From Citrobacter rodentium NBRC 105723 = DSM 16636 (GTDB lineage Bacteria > Pseudomonadota > Gammaproteobacteria > Enterobacterales > Enterobacteriaceae), in contig NZ_CP082833.1 of NCBI RefSeq assembly GCF_021278985.1, positions 2,604,001 through 2,668,000 of the forward strand: 64,000 bases of DNA, given 5' to 3'. Positions 1 to 7,079 of the stretch are shown piece by piece. The notes under the pieces were generated by a model. The model had not been told where the DNA came from and did no database searches. It worked only from the letters and a program-made list of their open reading frames with translations. Position 1 is the first letter of the stretch, and each line of letters opens with the position of its first letter. Position numbers and translations under genes: made by a program.

Positions 1-54
1 CGTCTGCAACAGTGCCCGCAGGCGGGCGTTCTCATGAGCAAGTGAGGTGTCCAT
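1..54 (-). CDS. tnpC: IS66 transposase TnpC, N-terminal fragment at window edge
   Basis: The first 18 codons (MDTSLAHENARLRALLQT) match the start of the complete TnpC at 4283-5854. The gene continues past the left edge of the window. TnpC is the DDE transposase of the IS66 family. It starts 19 bp after tnpB, as in copy B. Confidence 0.9.
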   Translation of the reverse strand, partial: MDTSLAHENARLRALLQT

Positions 55-73
55 ATCCTCACTTTACAACGGG

Positions 74-421
74 TTATATGCGGATTCCAGCGCGTTCCGT
101 TCGTTTCGGGTGCTTCCAGTTGATACCTTCAAGAAGCATGGATAACTGAGCCGGAGTAAGGTGCACCTTGCCGTCACGGGTGACTGGCCAGATGAAGCGG
201 CCCCGCTCCAGGCGTTTGGTGAAGAGGCACAGTCCGTCACTGTCAGCCCACAACACTTTTATCTGGTCACCCCGGCGTCCGCGGAAGATGAACAGGTGTC
301 CGGAGAACGGGTCATCCTTCAGGACGTTCTGAACTTTTGATGCCAGGCCGTTAAAGCCATTTCGCATATCGGTGATACCTGCAACCAGCCAGATACGCGA
401 ACCTGCAGGGAGAGATATCAT
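74..421 (-). CDS. tnpB: IS66 accessory protein TnpB (copy A)
   Basis: This 115-residue protein is identical to the TnpB of copy B (3916-4263). It has the IS66 Orf2/TnpB family features, starting MISLPAGSRIWLVAGITDMR and carrying a central FRGRRGDQIKVLWAD segment. The TnpB family is required for transposition of IS66 elements, though its biochemical role is unsettled. The start codon overlaps the tnpA stop, which suggests translational coupling. Confidence 0.95.
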   Translation of the reverse strand: MISLPAGSRIWLVAGITDMRNGFNGLASKVQNVLKDDPFSGHLFIFRGRRGDQIKVLWADSDGLCLFTKRLERGRFIWPVTRDGKVHLTPAQLSMLLEGINWKHPKRTERAGIRI

Positions 422-1098
422 CAGTGGCTGCTCCCTTTTATTTCGCGGATAAGTGTCTGTAATAACGCCGGCGTCAGTTTACCTTTAAGCCTGAGAGTTC
501 CGGCCGGCAGAACCAGCTCACAACACAGACTGTCGGACGGTGTATTTATCTGCTCTGGTTCCTGTGCGGGGGCCGGGATTTTATTATCCGGCTCCGGCGT
601 TAACGTCACGGGAAGCAGTGCCGGCATATTTTTTCCGGAAGGCAGCAGGCCACCTTTCCGGTATTGATGGCGCCAGTTGAAGAGCAGGTTATCGTTGATT
701 CCGTTTTCCCGGGCGATCTGCGCCACACAGGCTCCGGGCTGCAGTGACTGCTCCACTAAGGCGATTTTAAACTCATAAGGGAAGTTGGGCCGCCGGGGAC
801 GTTTTTTTACCACGGGGGTTTCGGATATAACGGTGCTTTCAGGACGTACGACTGGTACCGTGGAAAATTGTCCGTAAAGGCAGGCATCAAGTTCCTGCTC
901 CGACATGCCTGCGGGCAAAGGCCACGAAAGGCCAGCTCTCCGAAAGCGCACGAACATACTACAAACTGTTGATTTTGGTACACCCAGGCGACGTCCGGCC
1001 ACAACCCGAGGTAAATGTTCTTCGAAGTGAAGGCGTAAAGCTTCAGTAATCCAGGTCCGGTATTCCATACGATAGTGTCCACTAAAAATGATGGACAT
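421..1098 (-). CDS. tnpA: IS66 accessory protein TnpA (copy A)
   Basis: This 225-residue protein is identical to TnpA of copy B. It has two helix-turn-helix-like parts. The first is near residues 28-55 (GRRLGVPKSTVCSMFVRFRR). The second, near residues 108-145 (YEFKIALVEQSL, then AQIARENGINDNLLFNWRH), is typical of IS66 TnpA and IS3 OrfA. The role is probably DNA binding at the element ends. The start used gives MSIIFSGHYR; an internal ATG ten codons later (MEYRTWITEA) is an alternative. Confidence 0.92.
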   Translation of the reverse strand: MSIIFSGHYRMEYRTWITEALRLHFEEHLPRVVAGRRLGVPKSTVCSMFVRFRRAGLSWPLPAGMSEQELDACLYGQFSTVPVVRPESTVISETPVVKKRPRRPNFPYEFKIALVEQSLQPGACVAQIARENGINDNLLFNWRHQYRKGGLLPSGKNMPALLPVTLTPEPDNKIPAPAQEPEQINTPSDSLCCELVLPAGTLRLKGKLTPALLQTLIREIKGSSH

Positions 1099-1151
1099 TA
1101 TTTTTGTGGAGCCGGAGGAAACAGACCAGACGGTTTAAATGAGACGCTTAC

Positions 1152-1402
1152 CGGCCGTGCTCATCGCAGAAGATTTCCTCGCCGGCGGGGCCGGTGACAA
1201 CGGCGCTCTGCGGGCCGTCCACGGCGGGTTTAGGGAGCGGGGTGGGGCGCCATGTCCGGTCGGCGGGGATGACCTCCAGCTGGCTGGTGAGCGTGGTGCC
1301 TTCCCCCGGCTGCCGTGCTGCCCCGGCAGGTCGCCCGGCGCGCGATTGCCCTGGTGGTAAGTGCACCTCGTGATGATGGGCTGGTCCGAGTCTCTATTAA
1401 TG
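1152..1402 (-). pseudogene. vgrG: Scrambled vgrG remnant (two fused fragments)
   Basis: Read on the reverse strand, 1152-1310 encodes GTTLTSQLEVIPADRTWRP through AVVTGPAGEEIFCDEHGR. This matches about residues 335-385 of the intact VgrG at 10469-12547 and is cut by IS66 right after DEHGR. Upstream of it on that strand, about 1311-1402 encodes DSDQPIIT and TYHQGNRAPGDLPG in another frame. That matches a part of VgrG that should lie downstream (DPDQPLIMGRTYHEDNRSPGDLPG in the intact copy). The two pieces are in the wrong order and in different frames, so this is a recombination scar and not a functional gene. Confidence 0.8.
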
Positions 1403-1534
1403 ATATCGACTTGGCGGGATGGACCTCATAAAAGGAAAATGCCTAGTCAGTGAAACCGCTTTCAGCGAGCAGGGAGGAAATGGTCAGATCAGATGGTAAT
1501 ACACATCATTATATGCTTGCTACTTAATTTGGGT
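1403..1534. other. Intergenic stretch between vgrG scar and immunity-like gene
   Basis: I see no gene here. The composition becomes AT-rich toward 1534, unlike the GC-rich vgrG remnant. No terminator with a clear T-run was found downstream of the immunity-like gene. Confidence 0.5.
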
Positions 1535-2035
1535 TTAAAAGTCTTTATTGTATTCTCTTTTCATCATATCGGTAAATAGCTCCATTTGAGGTAATAAATC
1601 GTCATAATCATGATGATTGTATAAGGCTATTGCTTTATCATCTTCATCTTCATCTTCATCTTCATCTTCATCATAAAAGCCGGACAGAGAAATACCTAGC
1701 TTCATAAAAAAAATACTACCAACAAAAAAATATGGCTTATCATCTATTGTCATCATTTTTTTTATAATTTTATCTGGTTTACTATGAAATACATTAACTC
1801 CAGAAAACATTACATGATTCATTTTTTTTCCAAATCCAAAATGACAGAGTTCCTTATCTAAAGCTGTATACGTTATGTTTAAATGAGCACGCTCCTCCAC
1901 TAATTCATTATTTTCATTTACCCATACCTCCTCTGGGTCCCCCAACTCCATAGCAACCTGCTCAGGGGACATTCCGAATTTGACATTATTGATGCCAACT
2001 TGCGGATACAGTTCAAAAATAGTATTTGTATTCAT
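1535..2035 (-). CDS. Putative immunity protein for the adjacent SHH toxin
   Basis: This 166-residue protein has no signal peptide or membrane segment. It begins MNTNTIFELYPQVGINNVKF and contains FGMSPEQVAMELGDPEEVW, a pattern seen in small polymorphic-toxin immunity proteins. Near residues 122-133 it has an uninterrupted acidic run (DEDEDEDEDEDD). That run is encoded by five tandem TCTTCA hexamers on the + strand (1641-1670). The gene starts 2 bp after the toxin stop, the standard toxin-immunity order. The strong acidity would suit binding of the very basic toxin domain. Immunity function is inferred from position and charge; I do not recognise a named family. Confidence 0.65.
   Translation of the reverse strand: MNTNTIFELYPQVGINNVKFGMSPEQVAMELGDPEEVWVNENNELVEERAHLNITYTALDKELCHFGFGKKMNHVMFSGVNVFHSKPDKIIKKMMTIDDKPYFFVGSIFFMKLGISLSGFYDEDEDEDEDEDDKAIALYNHHDYDDLLPQMELFTDMMKREYNKDF
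1641..1670. repeat. Hexanucleotide tandem repeat (TCTTCA)x5 inside immunity-like gene
   Basis: Five perfect copies of TCTTCA, with a further partial copy on each side, encode the Asp-Glu run. A change in copy number would add or remove two residues and keep the frame, so it alters length but is not an on/off switch. Confidence 0.9.
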
Positions 2036-2037
2036 AT

Positions 2038-2997
2038 TTATCTCAGCAAGTTATGTTTCTCTAGACAATGATAATATTTCAGCATTTCTTGCAATGCAAT
2101 ATTATACCGTCTTAAATCCCCTTGAAGTTTTGCTACCCGCCTGACATCTTTGATTTCCAGTGCCATGGCCTCCCTCCATTTTCCTTGGGTTAATAACATC
2201 TTTATGCGAACAATATAGTTAGCAAATCCTCTCACTTTTCCATTACTAGATGTCTTACCATGGTCAGTTGGTTTCATTTGAATCGCAGGTCCTTGATTTG
2301 GAGTTAATGGACTTGCTGCTTTGGCAGGCATATGATGAGAATCTAGTCCATCCCTTTTGGGTTCCTTAGTTTCCTCATGAGCCCCCCCGCGATATTTTCC
2401 TTTTCCTGCACCTTTCCTGAGATGATCACAAGGCCCCGGCTCACTCTTTCTCTTACCTCTGGCTTTACCACCACTTCCTGTTACTGTTTTCTTATTCCCT
2501 GTCCCTGCGTTTTTTACCGAATTTCCCGCTGCCTTCTGTTCAGCATGCAGTATCTGCAGCCCCTGTCCATAGGGCATCCCTCCCGCTCCCGCCAGTACCG
2601 GCGTTTGTGTTCCAAATCCCGTTCCGCGTAACCGCCCTTTCCCCGCAGGGCCGGTTTTCGCACGCTTTACAGAACCCCGTCCCGCTCCTGCTATATTTAT
2701 CATGACCGACGCTAACTGTACATCGGCACTGTCATATATGCTGTCAAACCCGGCCAGCGCCTCATCGCCATATCCTTCGGCTGTCGCCCGGAATGACTCA
2801 TACTGACCATGATGCAGGGCGCTTACCGCCAGCCACCGCCCACGAAATCTGCTGTTTAGGGGGATGTCTGTCAGGGAATCAAGAAAACCTTTCTCCTCTT
2901 CTGTTTCTGCTGATACAACCGGATTCGCTTCTTCCGCCGTTTTTTCCGGTACGGGAGGTTGTCCCACAATTTTGCCTGTCGTGTTCCCTGTTCCCAT
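2038..2997 (-). CDS. Putative T6SS nuclease toxin, PAAR-like effector C-terminal part (SHH signature)
   Basis: This 319-residue ORF begins MGTGNTTGKIVG. This is the expected continuation of a DUF4150 PAAR-like domain (usual ending WMN..NTTGK), so it is probably the C-terminal part of one effector separated by a frameshift from the piece at 3002-3185. The middle is rich in Gly, Lys and Arg. The C-terminal domain contains LDSHHMPAKAASPL (about residues 212-225), then GPAIQMKPTDHGKTSS, then a basic helical tail. This is the pattern of the Tox-SHH group of HNH/EndoVII nuclease toxins (family assignment from memory). Predicted role: DNA cleavage in a competitor after T6SS delivery. Whether it is still made or delivered is doubtful, because the front half is cut by IS66. 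Confidence 0.65.
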   Translation of the reverse strand: MGTGNTTGKIVGQPPVPEKTAEEANPVVSAETEEEKGFLDSLTDIPLNSRFRGRWLAVSALHHGQYESFRATAEGYGDEALAGFDSIYDSADVQLASVMINIAGAGRGSVKRAKTGPAGKGRLRGTGFGTQTPVLAGAGGMPYGQGLQILHAEQKAAGNSVKNAGTGNKKTVTGSGGKARGKRKSEPGPCDHLRKGAGKGKYRGGAHEETKEPKRDGLDSHHMPAKAASPLTPNQGPAIQMKPTDHGKTSSNGKVRGFANYIVRIKMLLTQGKWREAMALEIKDVRRVAKLQGDLRRYNIALQEMLKYYHCLEKHNLLR

Positions 2998-3001
2998 TAC
3001 A

Positions 3002-3185
3002 CTACGTCCCGTTCATCCAGAAATCGTCACCATGACGCAAAATCTGTTTTTTTCCTGCCCGTACCGTTTTACTGTGCTCCTGCGGGTAACATTTCCCGCC
3101 CACGGTCCCGCTTTTCACACCTTTGGCCTGACCCGCTGCGTCACCTTTTGTTGTCGGAACAAAACTCTGGTTCAGTACGACCAGC
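3002..3185 (-). pseudogene. DUF4150 PAAR-like domain remnant truncated by IS66
   Basis: From the IS66 boundary the reverse strand reads LVVLNQSFVPTTKGDAAG, KSGTVGGKCYPQEHSK, then RHGDDFWMNGT and a TAG stop. KGD..G, KSGTV and HGD.FWMN are hallmarks of the DUF4150 PAAR-like family, which caps the VgrG spike and carries T6SS effectors. The N-terminal part is missing because the IS66 end lies at 3186. The open frame runs into IS sequence, with an in-frame ATG at 3262. After the TAG, the toxin ORF restarts one frame over at 2997 with a sequence that continues the family motif. Confidence 0.75.
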
Positions 3186-3238
3186 GTAAGCGTCTCATTT
3201 AAACCGTCTGGTCTGTTTCCTCCGGCTCCACAAAAATA

Positions 3239-3916
3239 ATGTCCATCATTTTTAGTGGACACTATCGTATGGAATACCGGACCTGGATTACTGAAGCTTT
3301 ACGCCTTCACTTCGAAGAACATTTACCTCGGGTTGTGGCCGGACGTCGCCTGGGTGTACCAAAATCAACAGTTTGTAGTATGTTCGTGCGCTTTCGGAGA
3401 GCTGGCCTTTCGTGGCCTTTGCCCGCAGGCATGTCGGAGCAGGAACTTGATGCCTGCCTTTACGGACAATTTTCCACGGTACCAGTCGTACGTCCTGAAA
3501 GCACCGTTATATCCGAAACCCCCGTGGTAAAAAAACGTCCCCGGCGGCCCAACTTCCCTTATGAGTTTAAAATCGCCTTAGTGGAGCAGTCACTGCAGCC
3601 CGGAGCCTGTGTGGCGCAGATCGCCCGGGAAAACGGAATCAACGATAACCTGCTCTTCAACTGGCGCCATCAATACCGGAAAGGTGGCCTGCTGCCTTCC
3701 GGAAAAAATATGCCGGCACTGCTTCCCGTGACGTTAACGCCGGAGCCGGATAATAAAATCCCGGCCCCCGCACAGGAACCAGAGCAGATAAATACACCGT
3801 CCGACAGTCTGTGTTGTGAGCTGGTTCTGCCGGCCGGAACTCTCAGGCTTAAAGGTAAACTGACGCCGGCGTTATTACAGACACTTATCCGCGAAATAAA
3901 AGGGAGCAGCCACTGA
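3239..3916 (+). CDS. tnpA: IS66 accessory protein TnpA (copy B)
   Basis: This 225-residue IS66 TnpA carries two helix-turn-helix-like regions (around GRRLGVPKSTVCS and AQIARENGINDNL). It is identical to the copy A protein. The gene lies 53 bp inside the left terminus, and its stop overlaps the tnpB start (TGATG). The alternative start is the ATG giving MEYRTW. The identity of the two copies suggests recent transposition or ongoing gene conversion. Confidence 0.93.
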   Translation: MSIIFSGHYRMEYRTWITEALRLHFEEHLPRVVAGRRLGVPKSTVCSMFVRFRRAGLSWPLPAGMSEQELDACLYGQFSTVPVVRPESTVISETPVVKKRPRRPNFPYEFKIALVEQSLQPGACVAQIARENGINDNLLFNWRHQYRKGGLLPSGKNMPALLPVTLTPEPDNKIPAPAQEPEQINTPSDSLCCELVLPAGTLRLKGKLTPALLQTLIREIKGSSH

Positions 3917-4263
3917 TGATATCTCTCCCTGCAGGTTCGCGTATCTGGCTGGTTGCAGGTATCACCGATATGCGAAATGGCTTTAACGGCCTGGCATCAA
4001 AAGTTCAGAACGTCCTGAAGGATGACCCGTTCTCCGGACACCTGTTCATCTTCCGCGGACGCCGGGGTGACCAGATAAAAGTGTTGTGGGCTGACAGTGA
4101 CGGACTGTGCCTCTTCACCAAACGCCTGGAGCGGGGCCGCTTCATCTGGCCAGTCACCCGTGACGGCAAGGTGCACCTTACTCCGGCTCAGTTATCCATG
4201 CTTCTTGAAGGTATCAACTGGAAGCACCCGAAACGAACGGAACGCGCTGGAATCCGCATATAA
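3916..4263 (+). CDS. tnpB: IS66 accessory protein TnpB (copy B)
   Basis: This 115-residue protein of the IS66 Orf2/TnpB family has the usual family length and is intact. It is translationally coupled to tnpA through the TGATG overlap. The stop lies 19 bp before tnpC. Confidence 0.95.
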   Translation: MISLPAGSRIWLVAGITDMRNGFNGLASKVQNVLKDDPFSGHLFIFRGRRGDQIKVLWADSDGLCLFTKRLERGRFIWPVTRDGKVHLTPAQLSMLLEGINWKHPKRTERAGIRI

Positions 4264-4282
4264 CCCGTTGTAAAGTGAGGAT

Positions 4283-5854
4283 ATGGACACCTCACTTGCT
4301 CATGAGAACGCCCGCCTGCGGGCACTGTTGCAGACGCAACAGGACACCATCCGCCAGATGGCCGAATACAACCGCCTGCTCTCACAGCGGGTGGCGGCTT
4401 ATGCTTCCGAAATCAACCGGCTGAAGGCGCTGGTTGCGAAACTGCAACGTATGCAGTTCGGTAAAAGCTCAGAAAAACTTCGCGCAAAAACCGAACGGCA
4501 GATACAGGATGCACAGGAGAGAATCAGCGCACTTCAGGAAGAAATGGCTGAAACGCTGGGTGAGCAATATGACCCGGCACTGCCATCCGCCCTGCGCCAG
4601 TCTTCAGCCCGTAAACCGTTACCGGCCTCACTTCCCCGTGAAACCCGGGTTATCCGGCCGGAAGAGGAATGCTGTCCTGCCTGTGGTGGTGAACTCAGTT
4701 CTCTGGGATGTGATGTGTCAGAGCAACTGGAGCTTATCAGCAGCGCCTTTAAGGTTATCGAAACACAACGTCCGAAACTGGCCTGTTGCCGGTGCGACCA
4801 TATCGTGCAGGCACCAGTACCTTCAAAACCCATTGCACGCAGTTATGCCGGAGCGGGGCTTCTGGCCCATGTTGTCACCGGGAAATATGCAGACCATCTG
4901 CCGTTATACCGCCAGTCAGAAATATACCGTCGTCAGGGAGTGGAGCTGAGCCGTGCCACACTGGGGCGCTGGACAGGTGCTGTTGCTGAACTGCTGGAGC
5001 CGCTGTATGACGTCCTGCGCCAGTATGTGCTGATGCCCGGTAAAGTCCATGCTGATGATATCCCCGTCCCGGTCCAGGAGCCGGGCAGCGGTAAAACCCG
5101 GACAGCCCGGCTGTGGGTCTACGTCCGTGATGACCGTAACGCCGGTTCACAGATGCCCCCGGCGGTCTGGTTCGCGTACAGCCCGGACCGGAAAGGCATA
5201 CATCCACAGAATCACCTGTCCGGTTACAGCGGAGTGCTTCAGGCCGATGCTTACGGTGGCTACCGGGCGTTATACGAATCCGGCAGAATAACGGAAGCCG
5301 CGTGTATGGCCCATGCCCGGAGAAAAATCCACGATGTGCATGCAAGAGCGCCAACCGATATCACCACGGAAGCCCTGCAGCGTATCGGTGAACTGTATGC
5401 CATCGAAGCAGAAGTCCGGGGATGTTCAGCAGAACAGCGTCTGGCGGCAAGAAAAGCCAGAGCTGCGTCACTGATGCAGTCACTGTATGACTGGATACAG
5501 ACTCAGATGAAAACACTGTCGCGTCACTCGGATACGGCAAAAGCGTTCGCATACCTGCTGAAACAGTGGGATAGCCTGAACGTGTACTGCAGTAATGGCT
5601 GGGTGGAAATCGACAACAACATCGCAGAGAACGCCTTAAGGGGAGTGGCCGTAGGCCGGAAAAACTGGCTGTTCGCGGGTTCTGACAGCGGTGGCGAACA
5701 TGCGGCGGTGTTGTACTCGCTGATCGGCACATGCCGTCTGAACAATGTGGAGCCAGAAAAATGGCTGCGTTACGTCATTGAGCATATCCAGGACTGGCCG
5801 GCAAATCGGGTACGCGATCTGTTGCCCTGGAAAGTTGATCTGAGCTCTCAGTAA
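4283..5854 (+). CDS. tnpC: IS66 transposase TnpC (copy B)
   Basis: This 523-residue transposase is full length for the family. An N-terminal leucine-rich coiled coil (residues 1-90) is followed by a zinc-finger-like CCPACGGELSSLGC (about 127-140). The catalytic core has D in HADDIPVPV (about 255), D in LQADAYGGY (about 320) and E in NNIAENALRG (about 450), the DDE triad. It ends 30 bp before the right terminus. Nothing in the sequence suggests inactivation, so copy B can probably also mobilise copy A. Confidence 0.96.
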   Translation: MDTSLAHENARLRALLQTQQDTIRQMAEYNRLLSQRVAAYASEINRLKALVAKLQRMQFGKSSEKLRAKTERQIQDAQERISALQEEMAETLGEQYDPALPSALRQSSARKPLPASLPRETRVIRPEEECCPACGGELSSLGCDVSEQLELISSAFKVIETQRPKLACCRCDHIVQAPVPSKPIARSYAGAGLLAHVVTGKYADHLPLYRQSEIYRRQGVELSRATLGRWTGAVAELLEPLYDVLRQYVLMPGKVHADDIPVPVQEPGSGKTRTARLWVYVRDDRNAGSQMPPAVWFAYSPDRKGIHPQNHLSGYSGVLQADAYGGYRALYESGRITEAACMAHARRKIHDVHARAPTDITTEALQRIGELYAIEAEVRGCSAEQRLAARKARAASLMQSLYDWIQTQMKTLSRHSDTAKAFAYLLKQWDSLNVYCSNGWVEIDNNIAENALRGVAVGRKNWLFAGSDSGGEHAAVLYSLIGTCRLNNVEPEKWLRYVIEHIQDWPANRVRDLLPWKVDLSSQ

Positions 5855-5884
5855 ATATCAATACGGTTCTGGCGAGCCGCTTAC

Positions 5885-6050
5885 GTCCATGACAGGATTT
5901 AACGGATAAGTATATAGACTCCAGCCCCCTCTTAGTCCAATCGGATCCTGCGTAATATTCCGTCCCTGCTGCGGGTCGTAATACCGGTGACGGTTATAGT
6001 ACAGCCCCGTCTCCGCATCGTATTGCTCCCGCGATTGACGAATTTATTCC
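5885..6050 (-). pseudogene. Orphan Rhs core tip truncated by IS66
   Basis: On the reverse strand this reads REQYDAETGLYYNRHRYYDP, then QQGRNITQDPIGLRGGW and SLYTYPLNPVMD, where IS66 begins. It duplicates the end of the Rhs core of the neighbouring rhs gene (QYDEETGLYYNRH through QDPIGL). It lacks the final DPxGL and any toxin, which were lost at the IS junction. Displaced core-tip plus toxin cassettes behind a main rhs are typical leftovers of Rhs C-terminal exchange. Confidence 0.85.
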
Positions 6051-6075
6051 ATTGCAATAAGGATTTTCAATACAA

Positions 6076-6321
6076 CTAAATCATATATCCAAAGCAGCGG
6101 CAAATTACGTTATATATAGAATATACTCCACTAAATAAAATATAACGCTGCCATCCTCCACCAGAATAAAGTAATAAACATGCTAATATCGATACTATGC
6201 TACACACTGTTACAATAACAAACAACCTATAATACACAGCCTCATTTATAGCGGTTGTATTAATTGCTATTAATGCAACAATTGAGGAGATAAATCCAAC
6301 GATAAAAATTAAAATTTTCAT
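6076..6321 (-). CDS. Putative membrane immunity protein for the Rhs tip toxin
   Basis: This 81-residue hydrophobic protein has segments at about residues 3-22 (LIFIVGFISSIVALIAI), 31-52 (LFVIVTVCSIVSILACLLLY) and weakly near the C-terminus. Its start overlaps the rhs stop by 4 bp (ATGA), the classical toxin-immunity coupling. An inner-membrane immunity protein suggests that the paired toxin acts in the periplasm or on the membrane. Composition is much more AT-rich than the Rhs core, as for other exchangeable tips. The family is not recognised. Confidence 0.65.
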   Translation of the reverse strand: MKILIFIVGFISSIVALIAINTTAINEAVYYRLFVIVTVCSIVSILACLLLYSGGGWQRYILFSGVYSIYNVICRCFGYMI

Positions 6322-7079
6322 TTGGACGTTCCACTATTTGTAGTGCTACTTCCTCTTGAGGATAAGGCACCTAATCCCATTGTAGTGATAGCACCATCTC
6401 TTTTAGGAGGACTGGTTAATTGACCAGGAGCTTCCTTAAATTGACGTTGGCTCCAGCTTCGGCAAATATCATCATAGCCATAATAACCACTATCACCAAT
6501 TTTTCCTTCCATTATTTCTTTAAAGGCTTCATCCTGTTCATATGTTGTTGTCTTGTAAGCAACGATCACTCCTCCTTGATTTACATCTTTATAGACTTCA
6601 CCGGTAATGAAGCCACTCAATCCATAACTGTATGAATCATAACTCCCATTAGGATCACCTACATTTACACTTTGATGAAGATCCGGTTCACCGGGTGCAG
6701 CGCCTTCCAACCATATATCTAATCCTCTTGGATCAATATATTTCATTGGGTTATTAAATGCATAGCTATATAAATTCCATCCCCCTCTAAGTCCAATCGG
6801 ATCCTGCGTAATATACCGTCCCTGCTGCGGGTCATAATACCGGTGACGGTTATAGTACAGCCCTGTCTCCTCATCGTACTGCTGCCCCGGCAGGCGGATG
6901 AGCTGCTCCAGCCCCTCCGGGTTATCCTCCCGCAGCACGTTGCCCCATTCATCATATTCCGCCTGCCAGGCCGTCCCTCCGTCCCGGCGTATCAGCGCCA
7001 GCGGCAGGCCCCGGTGGTCACAGTGGTAGAGGTGGATTTTACGCCGCGGCACGTATTCCGGCTCCGTCTGGTTCTTCAT
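6318..7079 (-). CDS. Rhs C-terminal piece: end of core plus variable toxin tip
   Basis: This 253-residue ORF starts at an ATG immediately after the amber codon (TAGATG). Residues 1-120 finish the Rhs core, with QDPIGL at about 92-97 and YIDPRGLD at about 114-121, the self-cleavage boundary. Residues 121-253 are the AT-rich variable tip. It contains HQSVNVGDPNGSYDSYSYG (His near 134) and later YDDICRSWSQRQF (Cys near 208). A His-then-Cys order with this spacing could fit a permuted papain/NlpC-like (LRAT-type) peptidase or acyltransferase, but this is only a hypothesis. Translation could occur by reinitiation at TAGATG. Confidence 0.6.
   Translation of the reverse strand: MKNQTEPEYVPRRKIHLYHCDHRGLPLALIRRDGGTAWQAEYDEWGNVLREDNPEGLEQLIRLPGQQYDEETGLYYNRHRYYDPQQGRYITQDPIGLRGGWNLYSYAFNNPMKYIDPRGLDIWLEGAAPGEPDLHQSVNVGDPNGSYDSYSYGLSGFITGEVYKDVNQGGVIVAYKTTTYEQDEAFKEIMEGKIGDSGYYGYDDICRSWSQRQFKEAPGQLTSPPKRDGAITTMGLGALSSRGSSTTNSGTSK

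Larger units (their letters stand above)
1..1151 (-). mobile_element. IS66-family element, copy A (3' part outside window)
   Basis: This is the left part of an IS66-family insertion sequence on the reverse strand. Its outer terminus GTAAGCGTCTC (read on the reverse strand) ends at 1151. The 1151 bp are the reverse complement of 3186-4336 of copy B as far as I compared them, and the TnpA and TnpB proteins are identical. Only the first codons of tnpC are inside the window. The element cuts a vgrG remnant at 1152. The flank at 1152-1159 (CGGCCGTG) does not match either flank of copy B. Confidence 0.93.
3186..5884 (+). mobile_element. IS66-family element, copy B (complete, 2699 bp)
   Basis: The termini are GTAAGCGTCTC at 3186 and its imperfect inverted repeat GAGCCGCTTAC ending at 5884. 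It carries intact tnpA, tnpB and tnpC. It resembles ISCro1 (from memory). The 8 bp outside each end differ (CGACCAGC on the left, GTCCATGA on the right). The usual IS66 8-bp target duplication is therefore absent, which points to a deletion or recombination beside the element. The left flank is a DUF4150 gene and the right flank an rhs tip, both truncated exactly at the IS ends. Confidence 0.95.

Noticed and set aside
1152..3185. Classical composite transposon made by the two IS66 copies
   Set aside because: No target duplication can be shown (one outer end is outside the window), and the IS ends cut into different genes; kept only as a possibility in the findings.
3002..3262. Intact 86-residue protein starting in the IS66 end
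   Set aside because: The first 26 codons are IS66 terminal sequence; the rest is a truncated DUF4150 domain, so it is a chance fusion and annotated as a remnant.
1152..5892. Simple inversion between the two IS66 copies
   Set aside because: The reverse complement of the inner flank at 1152-1159 (CACGGCCG) does not match the outer flank of copy B (GTCCATGA), so inversion alone does not restore an 8-bp duplication.
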